64,000 bases of DNA from CAVZGO01 sp963774935 (GCA_963774935.1 CAVZGO010000001.1:124001-188000); one strand, 5' to 3'. Counted from the stretch's first letter, positions 40,101-48,145 are shown. The notes: generated from the sequence alone by a model not told the origin. Made by a program: numbers and translations.

Positions 40101-42772
40101 AGAGCGGCTTGGTTGAAAATGGCAACGGCGCTCCCCAAGAGAATAGTAAAAGCCAAAGAAACCGCCATCTCAATCCAGGTTTCAAATCTGGCATTTACCC
40201 CCAACGATTGCGCTGTATGCGCAGCCGTGGTCCATTGCAACAATTTCTCATGCGAAATGAGCAGGCGGGCCAGTGTGGTTCGAATCGCTCCAAGAATGAG
40301 CAATGCCTCGTAAGGCAGAAAGAGGACTGCAAGCCCCCAGCGCAGGAGCGGTAGTTTTACGGTCTCGACCAGCTCTGTCAGGCTGGAATGCCCAATATTT
40401 TGTCGGATGTGCTGAAGCGCTTGTGCCAGGATCGGCAAAGCAGATGGCAATAGTATGAACAGAGTCCACACCAGCGGAGAACCGGGTAAAACCAACCAGC
40501 CAGCCGCAAATAAGGCTAGCATGGTGGGCGGCAATAAACTGCGCCGCAAATTATCAAAAACTTTCCAGCGACTGATGAGGGATAGGCGGTTGGGTGCAAA
40601 CCCTGTTTTGGTTCGGGCAATGGGCAACAACCAGGGCAGTAACTGCCAATCGCCGCGAATCCAGCGGCGCAGGCGGCGGGTATAGATCAGGTAACGGGTA
40701 GGATATTCTTCGTACAGGGTGATATCCGTCACCAGCGCCGCACGCCCGTATATTCCCTCAAAGAGATCGTGACTGAGCAGCGTGTTCTCACGAACCTGAC
40801 CGACCAGGCTGCGCTCAAAGGCTGACACATCATAAATGCCCTTGCCAACGTAACTGCCCTCTCCAAACAAGTCTTGATAAACATCCGAGACGGCCAGCGT
40901 GTACAGGTCAAAGCCAGCATTCCCGGCAAATATTTGTGAAAAAAGAGAACGGTTGGCGCTGGTTGGTTTGATCGCCACGCGCGGCTGCAACACAGTGTAA
41001 CCCGCCACAACCGAGCGCCCGTCTTCCGCAAATTCTGCCTGATTGAGTGGGTGCGCTAATGTTGCCACCAGGCGGCTGGCGCTGCCATACGGCAGAGAGG
41101 TATCGGCGTCCAGCGTAATCACATATTTGATATCCGGCAAGATGCTCAGATCCCCGACCTGAGTGACATAACCAGTGCTCGTTGCCGGCTCGGTATTCAA
41201 CAATAGTTGATTAAATTCAGCCAGCTTGCCACGTTTACGCTCCCAACCCATCCATACCCCTTCAGAGGGATTCCACTCTCGCTGACGGTGGAATAAATAA
41301 AAGGGTGCGGCTGGATTATATTTCAGGTTGAGCTTTTCAACACCAGTTTTTGCCAGAGAAAGCAGTTGCTCGTCCTGCGGCATGTTTTGCGTCGGAGCGT
41401 CGATGAAGTCGGTCAGCAGCGCAAAACTCAGTTGCGGGTCTAGGTTGGACAGGTAGTAAATTTCCAACTCTTGCAGCAAGGAGTCGAGTTCATCTGTATT
41501 CGCCAGTAGAGTTGGAACGACGACCATTGTACGGTAACCTGCTGGGATGCCGGGCGTATCGCCTTGTGAGAAATCCATGCGCGGTAGGCTGTGGGGCGCA
41601 ATTTCATGGGTAATACCCCAGTGCACCAGGGTGATGGCCGCCTCAAGCGCCAGCCCCATTCCCAGCACTCCGGCGAGAATCAGTTGGGCAAGTGTTCCGC
41701 CTTCAAGATGCGTGTATACCAACAGTCCAATAACTATCAACAGGGAGATTAGGTTAATGCCGCCCAGGTAAGTGGCTGTGGGGCGCGCCAGGAACCATCC
41801 CCGCAGGCGGACGCCTAGCCCCGGTTGGTAGTTCAGTCTTTTTTCGAGCGCTGAACGACCCTCATCAACCAGATAAAAACCGACATGTGTTTGGCGGATG
41901 ACGCTGCGGAATTGGAATGCGCCTGGTGGATTACGGCAAAGTTCAATGGCAGCCTGCGCAGTAGCTTCTTCACTTAGATTTGAATGTCGCGCCAGTTCTT
42001 CAATGACACTACGGTAGCTGTTGCGGGTGTCGAAATCCATACCGGCATAGATCTCTGCTGGATCGTTACGGAGAATCTGCTCTACGCGGCTGGTTTGCTC
42101 AAAGAAGGCTTTCCAGTCGATGGCGGAGAGCAAGCGCAAGCTGAGAAAACAATTGACAACAATGCTTTCATTTGCCAGCGCCGGGGGCGCTGGCAGGCTG
42201 GGCAGTGCGTTCAAGCTCTCCGGCGTTGTGATCCCTGTGATTGCGGCGACCGCGGCCGTCAGCCGCTCCAAAACCCCGATGCGCAGCATGGTCGGCAGCG
42301 CCCAAAGCTCTCCAATCATCAGGGGCGCGATTTGCTGATAGTCTTGTACAAAAACCACAGTTTGAGTCAGTTCAAGTTGACCCTGGCTGTAACCGACCCA
42401 TTCCCAGGCCAATTCAAAAATGCGCGGGAATCCCCTTAGTGCGGTCTTATCCAGTTTAGGCAGTTGGCTATAATAACTTTCGGGAAGATCTTCCTTGATC
42501 TGGTGTAACATTTGTTCAACAACGTAAAAATTATCCAACATCCATTCGGCAGCACGCGAAAATGCCAGATCTTTGGATAACCCGGCTCTGAAATACTCAT
42601 AAGCCTTGTGTAAGGTTTTTTCCCAGCTTTGCAGATGCCGGAAAAGGATGGACTTCTGTTTTGGGTTTTTATCTACAGAGGAATTTTGAGCTAACTGACG
42701 CGCAAGTTGTTCCAGCTGTCCCCTGGGTTCTAGACTCACCTGTTCGGATGTGTGGTCGGGAGCAGCCTGCAT
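34163..42772 (-). CDS. Giant cyclic beta-glucan synthase (NdvB/ChvB family, GT84-GH94)
   Basis: About 2,869 residues, intact. After an N-terminal region come membrane helices and a GT84 glycosyltransferase domain with ITLDADTSLPYGSASRLV near 555 and RRWIRGDWQLLPW near 705. A second helix cluster follows. A glucoamylase-like domain covers about 1355-1560 (WSGTMFEYLMPVLFTNNYEG, QSYMAHHQGMILLS), then two beta-sandwich domains. The last domain is a GH94 phosphorylase-like module with GAGDWNDGMNRVG near 2545. In Rhizobiales such enzymes polymerise UDP-glucose into cyclic beta-1,2-glucan and export it. Start ATG 42772 comes one base after the Usp stop, so the genes are coupled. The upstream TTG at 42844 lies inside Usp. 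Confidence 0.92.
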   Translation of the reverse strand: MQAAPDHTSEQVSLEPRGQLEQLARQLAQNSSVDKNPKQKSILFRHLQSWEKTLHKAYEYFRAGLSKDLAFSRAAEWMLDNFYVVEQMLHQIKEDLPESYYSQLPKLDKTALRGFPRIFELAWEWVGYSQGQLELTQTVVFVQDYQQIAPLMIGELWALPTMLRIGVLERLTAAVAAITGITTPESLNALPSLPAPPALANESIVVNCFLSLRLLSAIDWKAFFEQTSRVEQILRNDPAEIYAGMDFDTRNSYRSVIEELARHSNLSEEATAQAAIELCRNPPGAFQFRSVIRQTHVGFYLVDEGRSALEKRLNYQPGLGVRLRGWFLARPTATYLGGINLISLLIVIGLLVYTHLEGGTLAQLILAGVLGMGLALEAAITLVHWGITHEIAPHSLPRMDFSQGDTPGIPAGYRTMVVVPTLLANTDELDSLLQELEIYYLSNLDPQLSFALLTDFIDAPTQNMPQDEQLLSLAKTGVEKLNLKYNPAAPFYLFHRQREWNPSEGVWMGWERKRGKLAEFNQLLLNTEPATSTGYVTQVGDLSILPDIKYVITLDADTSLPYGSASRLVATLAHPLNQAEFAEDGRSVVAGYTVLQPRVAIKPTSANRSLFSQIFAGNAGFDLYTLAVSDVYQDLFGEGSYVGKGIYDVSAFERSLVGQVRENTLLSHDLFEGIYGRAALVTDITLYEEYPTRYLIYTRRLRRWIRGDWQLLPWLLPIARTKTGFAPNRLSLISRWKVFDNLRRSLLPPTMLALFAAGWLVLPGSPLVWTLFILLPSALPILAQALQHIRQNIGHSSLTELVETVKLPLLRWGLAVLFLPYEALLILGAIRTTLARLLISHEKLLQWTTAAHTAQSLGVNARFETWIEMAVSLAFTILLGSAVAIFNQAALIVAAPLLIAWLIAPQVAYWISQPITHTAAPLSEPQRKEIQRLARRTWAFFEQFVGPQDHWLPPDHFQEAPRGNVAHYTTPTNIGLFLLSTLSAYDLGYVDLPELAVRLQSTFETMDKLEHYRGHLLNWYDTQTLASLPPRYISTVDSGNLAACLIVLKQGLLALADAPILGEQQWQGLLVILDILKNILQQLEQELEKDCPNSAIKPFEVELDSICERVTGIQKKPAPWMMTLTWLSGEGWEAVSRRLMELIESHPNLNPETLSDLQLYLDALHHHLQTMQRNIALFAPWLGRLDEADDKAQAMFAGDPTAGQTWQAWLEFRDGLSDELPTLGQAEAVYDRIKISLRQFQAQLQLMPASEAIENWCQKLDNDLSAARMAVTPLLIGFQALAEQAQAAIAGMDFRFLFDERRQVFHIGYNATAEKLDESYYDLLASEARIASLVAIAKGDVPQSHWLHLGRPVTKVNGKQVLLSWSGTMFEYLMPVLFTNNYEGTFLFDSCFAALDAQISYAHEKHVPWGVSESGYFAFDASLNYQYRAFGVPDLGYKRDLSDNLVIAPYASLLGLSLQPQAVLNNLTHLQDLNMLSRFGLYEALDYTQARLPVDQKYTIVQSYMAHHQGMILLSVCNALLDDVMIQRFHADEHIQSIELLLQEKIPQNPHIEYPHPDEPLLDLSPAKLSVSSAAWRVPADSPIPQVHVLSQGDYHLLITNAGSGYSQWREFALTRWQADSTLDDWGTWIYIQDRESASLWSATCQPTNGNNPENQEVLFSPHMVEFWRGDHGISLHTEITIGTGGIEIRRVTLLNDSDRPRKLKLTSYGEVVLAPQAADRRHPAFNKLFIESEYIPKANALLFRRRPRSADEKPVVLAHALVVDPGHKVTGEYESDRARFLGRGQTQSLPAALQSRRRYLSGIVGGTLDPFFSLAQEIDLKPHTKTQVAFLTLAAPSPTDALDLLSRYQSMQAIHRSFDEARSRSERELLDLGLNAYNVEQIQRLLSALLYPNEILRAAPHLLAQNEKGQSGLWGYGISGDLPILLLRLRDGDSPLLSEALQAHAYWRNRQIKVNLIILNDQDTGYALDLHNAIYRQITRLGAEGWLNQRDGIFLLRTDQLQKADQILLETMAGVILDEKTGTMVEHASRLTEKPIRLPGFTPSLSVAQDLEATPVLARPTDLLMDNGLGGFSPDGKEYLIYLQPGKHTPHPWVNVIANPQFGFLVSEAGAGCTWAENSGENRLTPWRNDPLTDLPGEVIYLRDEETGLVWSPTPMPAGGETACLIRHGAGYSIFETQSHGLNQHLRLFTVIDAPVKIAHLRLKNLWARPRRITITYYAEWVLGTTRQQNQAFIVPEFDPATHALLANNRFNTEFGERVAFLAANKEPHGVTADRTEFLGRMGSLQTPAALGRIGLASRVNAGLDPCAAIQLHVDLAPGQVEEVFFLLGEGANRAESLKLIGQIQAQGQVEAAWQAVQGFWDDILGAITVQTPDPGMDLLLNRWLLYQTLTCRLWGRSALYQSSGAFGFRDQLQDVLALFHTRPDLAHQQILNAARHQFEAGDVLHWWNPPAGHGVRTRFSDDLLWLPYVTAEYVTATGDGSILNEKIPFLKGEPLKPGEAERYAQYEATSEVYTLYEHCRRAIEKATTSGAHGLPLMGAGDWNDGMNRVGISGRGESVWLGWFLYRTLTHFGSLCLLMKDDPQPYQQQAEHLAQALESHAWDGNWYLRAFYDDGFTLGSSQNNECRIDSIAQSWAVMSGAANPARATQAMESVYNLLVRPAEQMILLFTPPFDKTPHDPGYIKGYLPGVRENGGQYTHAAIWVARAFAELGQGDRAVALFHLLNPIGHADTPEKMARYQVEPYVIAADIYSQPSHSGGGGWTWYTGSSGWMYGLGIEAILGISRSEGMLKINPCISRHWPGFKVDYRFGTTHYLINVENPDSVNRGIRQVILDGNSLPDKLVPLVHDGQRHAVHVLMGKDGESHLPL

Positions 42773-42773
42773 G

Positions 42774-43733
42774 TTAATGCTCTGCCCGTTCTCTTGTTGT
42801 CCGGTCCACAAGAACGGCTCCTTCAGTAGTAATGTCTTGCACAATCAACAGTGGAACCTTACTATATAGAATGAAATTGTTGACCATGCTGCCATACGGC
42901 CATTGGTTATTTCCCGAATAACCATGAGCGCTCAGCGCGACCAGGTCAATGTTTTCTTGCTCCACAAGCCCATGCAGCGCGGCGGGAGCATTGTCACTGG
43001 TGAGCAGGTGAGTTTGAGCAGGAATACCATTCAGGTGCGAACTCAGCCGTACCTGCTCCAGATAACGTGTGGATTCTTCTCGATTGCGCGCCACAATGCA
43101 ATTGGACAAATCAATATCTTCCTGCACTGGAGGCAGTTGGCGCGCCATTTCTGGTGTTGTGACAACACATACAATGTGAATTTGAGACTTGTGAAAGCGA
43201 GCAAGATGTGCGATCATCGGTAGCACATTTTCCGCCCGCCGTGAGCCATCCAATGGAACCAGAATGCGCTGGTATTCTTGTCCAGCCATTTCGCTGCTTG
43301 CGGGTTGATGCGCCCGGACGATCATTACCGAGGTTGGAGCGCTAAGTATGACCTTTTGCGCGACGCTGCTGATCCCCCATTGGCTTACCCCGCTGTGCCC
43401 GTGGCTGCTCAGAATGATCAGTTTCATCTCTTGGTTTTGAGCAAACCCGATGATCGATTCGGCCACCAGACCTTCTTGGGCAATTGACTCGGTACGTAAC
43501 CCCAATTCTTGAAGTCGTGCATCAATCTTTCTCAGGTATAGAGCCGTTTCAGCTTTATGGATTTGCCAGTTTAAAAGGTCAAATAGCTGTGCCGAAACAC
43601 GCTGCTGATCCCTGTCCAGCACTCGCAGTAATATGACTTTTGCATTGAAAGCTTGGGCAACTGCGATTGCATGGGACAGAACGCATTCGGCGAGCAGGGA
43701 ACCATCCAGTGGAACGAGAATAGGATCAAACAT
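42774..43733 (-). CDS. Tandem universal stress protein (two UspA domains)
   Basis: A 319-residue protein made of two UspA domains, about 1-145 and 160-305. Each begins with ILVPLDGS and ends with a nucleotide-binding motif: GHSGVSQWGISSVAQKV then SVMIVR, and GYSGNNQWPYGSMVNNF then PLLIVQ. ATG 43733 was chosen (AAGGTG upstream); the frame extends 13 codons further without homology. It is directly coupled to the glucan synthase, suggesting a shared stress role such as osmotic adaptation. This is inference. Confidence 0.92.
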   Translation of the reverse strand: MFDPILVPLDGSLLAECVLSHAIAVAQAFNAKVILLRVLDRDQQRVSAQLFDLLNWQIHKAETALYLRKIDARLQELGLRTESIAQEGLVAESIIGFAQNQEMKLIILSSHGHSGVSQWGISSVAQKVILSAPTSVMIVRAHQPASSEMAGQEYQRILVPLDGSRRAENVLPMIAHLARFHKSQIHIVCVVTTPEMARQLPPVQEDIDLSNCIVARNREESTRYLEQVRLSSHLNGIPAQTHLLTSDNAPAALHGLVEQENIDLVALSAHGYSGNNQWPYGSMVNNFILYSKVPLLIVQDITTEGAVLVDRTTRERAEH

Positions 43734-44162
43734 AGCACCTTCTTCTTGGCAATAATCTATTGGAAGCCACAAAGATATCCTTGTTCAGCAAGTGATTCTC
43801 TCCCTTTGTAGACTATCTCTGTGGTTTACTGTGTTAACTCTGTTTTCAGTATAACGAGTAAGAGTCTCGACAACGTTTCAAGGAGCCATATGCCGGCAGA
43901 TGTACAGCCTAGTGATATGCTCAGGTCGGCATATTTTGTTCCTGCAATCAGCTTATTCAGGTTGTCCACATAGCCCTCCTTGTAATGTTTCCTGTAGAAA
44001 ACTCGTCGCTCGAAGCACGTTCTAGCAATTACTGGTGTCTATCTTGCTCATGTGAGTCTCATTATGGTTGATTGTTGGTGATGTATAACGGCTCGCGCTT
44101 CAGCACCGGAGAGCCCGGCCCAGATAAGGTAAGGTCATCCGCTTAGCTTAAAGTGTATTAGA

Positions 44163-44186
44163 GTAGAGTCTCAAAAGCGTCACAAT
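44163..44186. repeat. Direct repeat, right copy of module A
   Basis: The 24-base partner of 34145-34169, same orientation, one base shorter with one substitution. Together they flank the 10-kb segment holding the glucan synthase and Usp genes. Confidence 0.5.
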
Positions 44187-44238
44187 ACGCCGCCGGTTTG
44201 TGTTTATCATCTCAACCTTCCCCCCACCCTTTCGCGGC

Positions 44239-44269
44239 TAAGACACGTTAACGTACGGTGCCCCCGTGG
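44239..44269. repeat. Direct repeat, left copy of module B
   Basis: A 31-base sequence starting TAAGACACGTTAAC and ending CCCCCGTGG. It is identical to 49531-49561 except one G/A change. It contains the palindrome GTTAAC and can form a short GTGCC/GGCAC hairpin with following bases. Confidence 0.8.
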
Positions 44270-44278
44270 CACTGGTCG

Positions 44279-44322
44279 AACTCCTGTCTTATTCGTGAAA
44301 TAGGACAGGAGTTATTTATTTT
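44279..44322 (+). terminator. Intrinsic terminator at the start of module B
   Basis: AACTCCTGTC pairs with GACAGGAGTT around a 12-base centre that is itself mostly complementary, followed by TATTTATTTTTT. It follows the 44239 repeat as the tRNA terminator follows the tRNA, with no gene before it on this strand. Confidence 0.8.
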
Positions 44323-44454
44323 TTCCCCCGTTTCATCACCAAAATTGAGCTGGGTTACGATAGGGAGCGCGTTTGGTATTCCTTCCCGCTGGATGCACTT
44401 GCGCCCGGCGGCGTTCGGGGCGCGACAGCAAGCGGTTCGATCCTGACAACCTTC

Positions 44455-44745
44455 ATGATCGAGAAAAAGAGGACGCGCCAACACCTGAAATCCGAGCCAA
44501 AAAGGCCTTCAGAGCGCGATATGCAGATTTATGAGCTGCATAAGGCGGGGAAGACTGCGCGAGAACTGGCAGAACAGTTTGGGTTGTCGGAGTCAGGGAT
44601 ACGGGGAGATTTGTTGGGCAGTAAGAAAGCGAATGTAGTAATCAGAGCATTCAGCAAGGGGGATTCGTTTCCTTATTGTAGTATACAGGCATTATCCAGA
44701 AACCAACCCTCTATCCTTGCTGCCTACAAAGCCCATGCAACATGA
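44455..44745 (+). CDS. Small helix-turn-helix protein, possibly a remnant
   Basis: A 96-residue frame whose residues 18-52 look like a sigma-region-4/transposase-type helix-turn-helix (MQIYELHKAGKTARELAEQF then GLSESGIRGDL). The rest has no recognisable domain. No ribosome site precedes the ATG. The 3' end overlaps the convergent TetR gene by 35 bp. It could be the DNA-binding remnant of a mobile-element or regulator gene. The call is weak. Confidence 0.4.
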   Translation: MIEKKRTRQHLKSEPKRPSERDMQIYELHKAGKTARELAEQFGLSESGIRGDLLGSKKANVVIRAFSKGDSFPYCSIQALSRNQPSILAAYKAHAT

Positions 44746-45319
44746 GTGAACCTAACTCCTGCACCAGACCGGGGTTTTGATAATACTGCTGCTGGAGTTG
44801 AAGGTTGCTGAAAGCATCCATAAAAACCACGAAATAAATGCGCAGGGCAGCATCGGAGAGCTTGGGGTTGACTTGTCCTTGCTCTTTCCCCTCCCGAATC
44901 AAGCCCAACATCAAGCCGGTCATTTTCTCCTGCGCCGCCGTGCGGATTTTTTTGATTTCGGGGTCATTTTGCAGATCCAGGCTGCTGAAAATCACCCGTT
45001 CCGCGGCGGATGGCTGATCAGCGACCATCATCTCGGAAATGAACCGGATAAAGGCGGTCATTTTTTCCTGGAACGACATTTTGGGGGTCAAGATCTCCTG
45101 AACGCTGTTGACCAGGTGTTCCACAGCGCCGGTCACAAATTCCCGTACCAAAGCTTCCTTGTTGCCAAAATTATTATAAATCGTCGCCTGTGAGACGCCC
45201 GCCTTGCGTGCGATATCTGCAATGCTGACTTTATCAACCCCAAACTGGCTGAACAACTCCCACGCGGCGCGGCGGATATCTTCCTTGCTCTGTTCTTTAC
45301 GGCGTTCAAATCCGTCCAT
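44711..45319 (-). CDS. TetR-family transcriptional repressor
   Basis: A 202-residue protein with an N-terminal TetR helix-turn-helix (VSIADIARKAGVSQATIYNN then FGNKEALV) and an all-helical ligand-binding C-terminal domain. ATG 45319 has a very strong GAGGAGG site. It is divergent from the Rph-like gene. An inverted repeat at 45379-45411 overlapping that gene's promoter is a likely operator, so it probably represses the enzyme-exporter operon until an inducer binds. Confidence 0.93.
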   Translation of the reverse strand: MDGFERRKEQSKEDIRRAAWELFSQFGVDKVSIADIARKAGVSQATIYNNFGNKEALVREFVTGAVEHLVNSVQEILTPKMSFQEKMTAFIRFISEMMVADQPSAAERVIFSSLDLQNDPEIKKIRTAAQEKMTGLMLGLIREGKEQGQVNPKLSDAALRIYFVVFMDAFSNLQLQQQYYQNPGLVQELGSLMLHGLCRQQG

Positions 45320-45378
45320 GTTGATCCTCCTCAACCCTGCCATAAACTGACCAGGGAAGATTTTTCTGGCTTCTTATT

Positions 45379-45411
45379 AGAATTGTTAGACTTTATAACA
45401 TTGACAATTCT
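45379..45411. promoter_or_regulatory. Candidate TetR operator (inverted repeat)
   Basis: AGAATTGT (45379-45386) and ACAATTCT (45404-45411) are a perfect 8-bp inverted repeat with a 17-base centre. It covers the -35 hexamer of the Rph-like gene promoter, in the 180-bp divergent region next to the TetR gene. Confidence 0.6.
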
Positions 45412-45428
45412 GGAATTATGCCTATAAT
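45401..45428 (+). promoter_or_regulatory. Consensus promoter of the Rph-like/MFS operon
   Basis: Perfect TTGACA (45401-45406) and TATAAT (45423-45428) separated by 16 bases, about 70 bp before the start codon. A promoter this strong next to a TetR gene implies tight repression. Confidence 0.8.
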
Positions 45429-45499
45429 CATATTCTATAATCTATATAGTATTCTACTATAATATCTCCATTTAGTTGCACCCAGTTATTAGGAAGACA

Positions 45500-48133
45500 A
45501 TGAAAATCATAATCCCCTTCACATCCCCCGAACTCCACGCACTTGATCAGGCGGGAGGCAAAGCCTTGACTCTGATGCAGATGACCGCCGCCGGGATGCC
45601 CGTCCCACCCGGGTTTGTGCTGACCGTCCAATTTTTTGAGCCGTGGCTGGAGATGTTGAAAAAATCCCCGGCCTGGAAGAATCTGACCAAGACCGATGAA
45701 CTTTCCCAGGCGGTCAAGGCGTTACAGGTTTTATGCGGCACGCTCGAACTGACTGGGGATCAGAAAAACGCACTCCACGAAGCCCTGAAAACCTTCCGTG
45801 AGCATAATCACGGCCATTTGTTTGCCGTGCGCTCCTCGTCGCCGGAAGAAGACCTGGAGGGGGCCTCCTTCGCCGGTGGGTACGAAACCACCCTCGGGGT
45901 GCAGGTGGACGGCATCGAGGCGGCCATCCGCCATTCGTTCACGTCCAGTTTCGATGAGCGGGTCTTTCTCTACAAAAAAGTGCACGGTTTCTGCATCGAC
46001 CAACCCCGCATCGCGGTGATTATCCAGCAGCAGGTGGATGCTGACGTTGCCGGGGTGGCGTTTTCGCTGAATCCGCTCAACAACTGCTACGACGAAATGG
46101 TGATCAATGCCAACCACGGACTGGGCGAATCGGTCGTCTCCGGGATTGCTGATCCGGATGTCTTTGTGGTGAATAAGATCAAGCATGAGATCATCGAGAC
46201 ACGCATCGGCGGCAAGCAGGCTGTGGTCACGTTAAATCAAGAGGGCGGAACTACCAAAATCACCCGTGACTATCATCAGGAAACATCCATCACGCCTGCA
46301 CAGGTGTCAGAACTGACCAGGCTGCTGGAGCAGGTTGAAACGTATTATCAGAAACCAGTGGATATCGAGTGGGCTATTTCGGGCGGGAAGATTTCCCTGC
46401 TCCAGGCGCGCCCCATCACCACCTATCTCCCCCTCCCGCCCGAAATGCTGACCGCGCCGGGGCAGCCCAAGCGCTTATACGCCAACTCGACGCTGATTGA
46501 GCAGGGCTTGCAGGAGCCACTCTCGGTGCTGGGCACGGATTTCCTGGGCTACGTGCTGAACAAGGTTGGCGGGCCGGTGGCCGAGGGCGCAATCGGGCTG
46601 GACGGTATCGCTTTCACGGCGGGAGGCGGCTATTACATGAACATCTCGCACGCCCGGATGCTGGGCATGAAAAACGCCTCGCTGGCGCCGGGCAGCATCG
46701 GCGACCCGCGCGTGACGGAAATTCTGGATGGCATCGACATGAAACAGTACCTGGGCGGCGAACTGCCCGCCAAGATGAAGGCCATGCGCGGCCAAATGGT
46801 TTTCAAGATGCTGCCGATGGCCACCGGGGTGCTCGAAGCGTATTTCCGGCCCGCGCACGTTCTGCAAAAGTACCAGGCCGCCCTGCCTGAGGAAATCCAG
46901 CGGCTGGAGACCTTCTCCGGCGAAGGCCAACCCTTGCAGGTGCAGGCCACCCGTCTTACCGACCTGCTGACCTTCTTTTACGGCGACTACGGCATCCCGA
47001 TGATTCTGTCGGCGCAACTCGCCCAACAGCGCATACAAGGCCTGTTCAAGCAGGAAGCCCCGCAGGTACAGGATCATCTCATCAACCTGGGGATTGCGCT
47101 GCCGGGCAATAAGACCACGGAAATGGGGGAGGAAATGTATGCCCTGGCCGCGTCGCCGGAACTCAGCCGTTTTGCCACCGCGGCGGATTTTCTCTCCGCC
47201 CTGGAGCAGGGTTCCATTGCTCCTGATTTTGTGCGCCGCTGGGAGCATTTCCTGGCTGAATTCGGCTTCCGTTGCCCGGGCGAAATCGACCCCGCCACGC
47301 CGCGCCCGTGCGAACAGCCCGTCCTGTTCTTTGAACAACTCAAAAATATGTCGCTGCCGGTGAACGGTGCCCGCTCGTTTTTCGACGAAGCCCGCGCCAA
47401 GCGTGAAGCGGCGTATCAGGCTCTCTATGAAATAGCCTTGAAAAAAGGTAAAAACAAAGCCCGCGCCCTGGAACGATATTACAACCGGTGGCTGACCTTT
47501 GGCGGATACCGCGAAACGCCCAAGCATTACATCATCAAAGTGGTGGATTTATTCCGAAAACAGGCGCTTTCTGTTGCCCGGACTTTTGTCACCGCCGGAC
47601 GTCTGGATAAGCCCGAGCAAATCTTTGACCTGACCATCGCCGACATCGACCACGCCCAGGCTGACCCGGCGCTGGATTTGCGTGCCCTGGCGCAGGAGCG
47701 CACCGTACTCACTAACAAAATCCGCAAGAGCAAACTGGTGGCGCGCATCATCGATTCGCGCGGGAAAATCTACTATCCGCTCCGCAAAGCCGCCGCGGAT
47801 GGCGAATTGAGCGGCGTGCCCATCTCACCCGGGGTGGTGCACGGACGGGTCAAGGTGCTGCATTCGGCCAGCGAAAAGAAACTGCTCCCCGGCGAAATCC
47901 TGGTCGCCTGTGTCACCGACCCCGGCTGGACGCCATTATTCATCAATGCCAAAGGCATTATCCTGGAAATCGGCGGAGCGCTGCAGCATGGCGCGGTTGT
48001 GGCACGCGAATATGGCATCCCGTGCGTTTCCGGACTGGATGACGCCACCAGCCTATTGAAAGACGGTCAGTTGGTGGAAGTGGATGGCTCCAATGGGATT
48101 ATCCGCATCCTGCAAGAATCGCACAATAACTAG
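45500..48133 (+). CDS. Rifamycin phosphotransferase-like / PEP-synthase family enzyme
   Basis: 877 residues. The N-terminal ATP-grasp (PPDK-type) domain covers about 1-315 with GGKALTLMQMTAAGMPVPPG, AVRSSSPEEDLEGASFAGGY and QARPITTY. The central region spans 320-770. The C-terminal phosphohistidine domain (VPISPGVVHGRVKVL, GGALQHGAVVAREYGIPCVS) spans about 780-875. Having the His domain last is the rifamycin phosphotransferase (Rph) order, whereas true PEP synthase has it in the middle. Rph inactivates rifamycins by phosphate transfer from ATP. The substrate here is unproven. Codons are distinctly GC-rich. ATG 45500 follows AGGA. It is co-transcribed with the MFS exporter 12 bp on. Confidence 0.85.
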   Translation: MKIIIPFTSPELHALDQAGGKALTLMQMTAAGMPVPPGFVLTVQFFEPWLEMLKKSPAWKNLTKTDELSQAVKALQVLCGTLELTGDQKNALHEALKTFREHNHGHLFAVRSSSPEEDLEGASFAGGYETTLGVQVDGIEAAIRHSFTSSFDERVFLYKKVHGFCIDQPRIAVIIQQQVDADVAGVAFSLNPLNNCYDEMVINANHGLGESVVSGIADPDVFVVNKIKHEIIETRIGGKQAVVTLNQEGGTTKITRDYHQETSITPAQVSELTRLLEQVETYYQKPVDIEWAISGGKISLLQARPITTYLPLPPEMLTAPGQPKRLYANSTLIEQGLQEPLSVLGTDFLGYVLNKVGGPVAEGAIGLDGIAFTAGGGYYMNISHARMLGMKNASLAPGSIGDPRVTEILDGIDMKQYLGGELPAKMKAMRGQMVFKMLPMATGVLEAYFRPAHVLQKYQAALPEEIQRLETFSGEGQPLQVQATRLTDLLTFFYGDYGIPMILSAQLAQQRIQGLFKQEAPQVQDHLINLGIALPGNKTTEMGEEMYALAASPELSRFATAADFLSALEQGSIAPDFVRRWEHFLAEFGFRCPGEIDPATPRPCEQPVLFFEQLKNMSLPVNGARSFFDEARAKREAAYQALYEIALKKGKNKARALERYYNRWLTFGGYRETPKHYIIKVVDLFRKQALSVARTFVTAGRLDKPEQIFDLTIADIDHAQADPALDLRALAQERTVLTNKIRKSKLVARIIDSRGKIYYPLRKAAADGELSGVPISPGVVHGRVKVLHSASEKKLLPGEILVACVTDPGWTPLFINAKGIILEIGGALQHGAVVAREYGIPCVSGLDDATSLLKDGQLVEVDGSNGIIRILQESHNN

Positions 48134-48145
48134 GAGGCTTTCGTC

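Larger units (their letters stand above)
43734..44454. other. Intergenic region with repeats and a terminator, no clear gene
   Basis: About 720 bp that must contain the promoter for the minus-strand Usp-glucan synthase operon. It also holds the right copy of the module-A repeat (44163-44186), the left copy of the module-B repeat (44239-44269) and a terminator (44279-44322). A 27-codon frame with a good ribosome site at 43890 is the only coding hint. Confidence 0.6.

Noticed and set aside
43890..43973. 27-codon frame with AGGAG four bases before the ATG
   Set aside because: No recognisable peptide, no terminator or partner gene. A ribosome-site match alone can occur by chance in a 700-bp gap.
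45379..45500. Rifamycin-associated element ahead of the Rph-like gene
   Set aside because: The known element is a GC-rich 19-bp palindrome. This region is AT-rich and shows a TetR-type inverted repeat instead.
46475..47527. 350-codon antisense open frame inside the Rph-like gene
   Set aside because: It is the mirror of a GC-rich coding frame and is rich in Gly/Arg/His. It has no family features; the sense strand has clear enzyme motifs.
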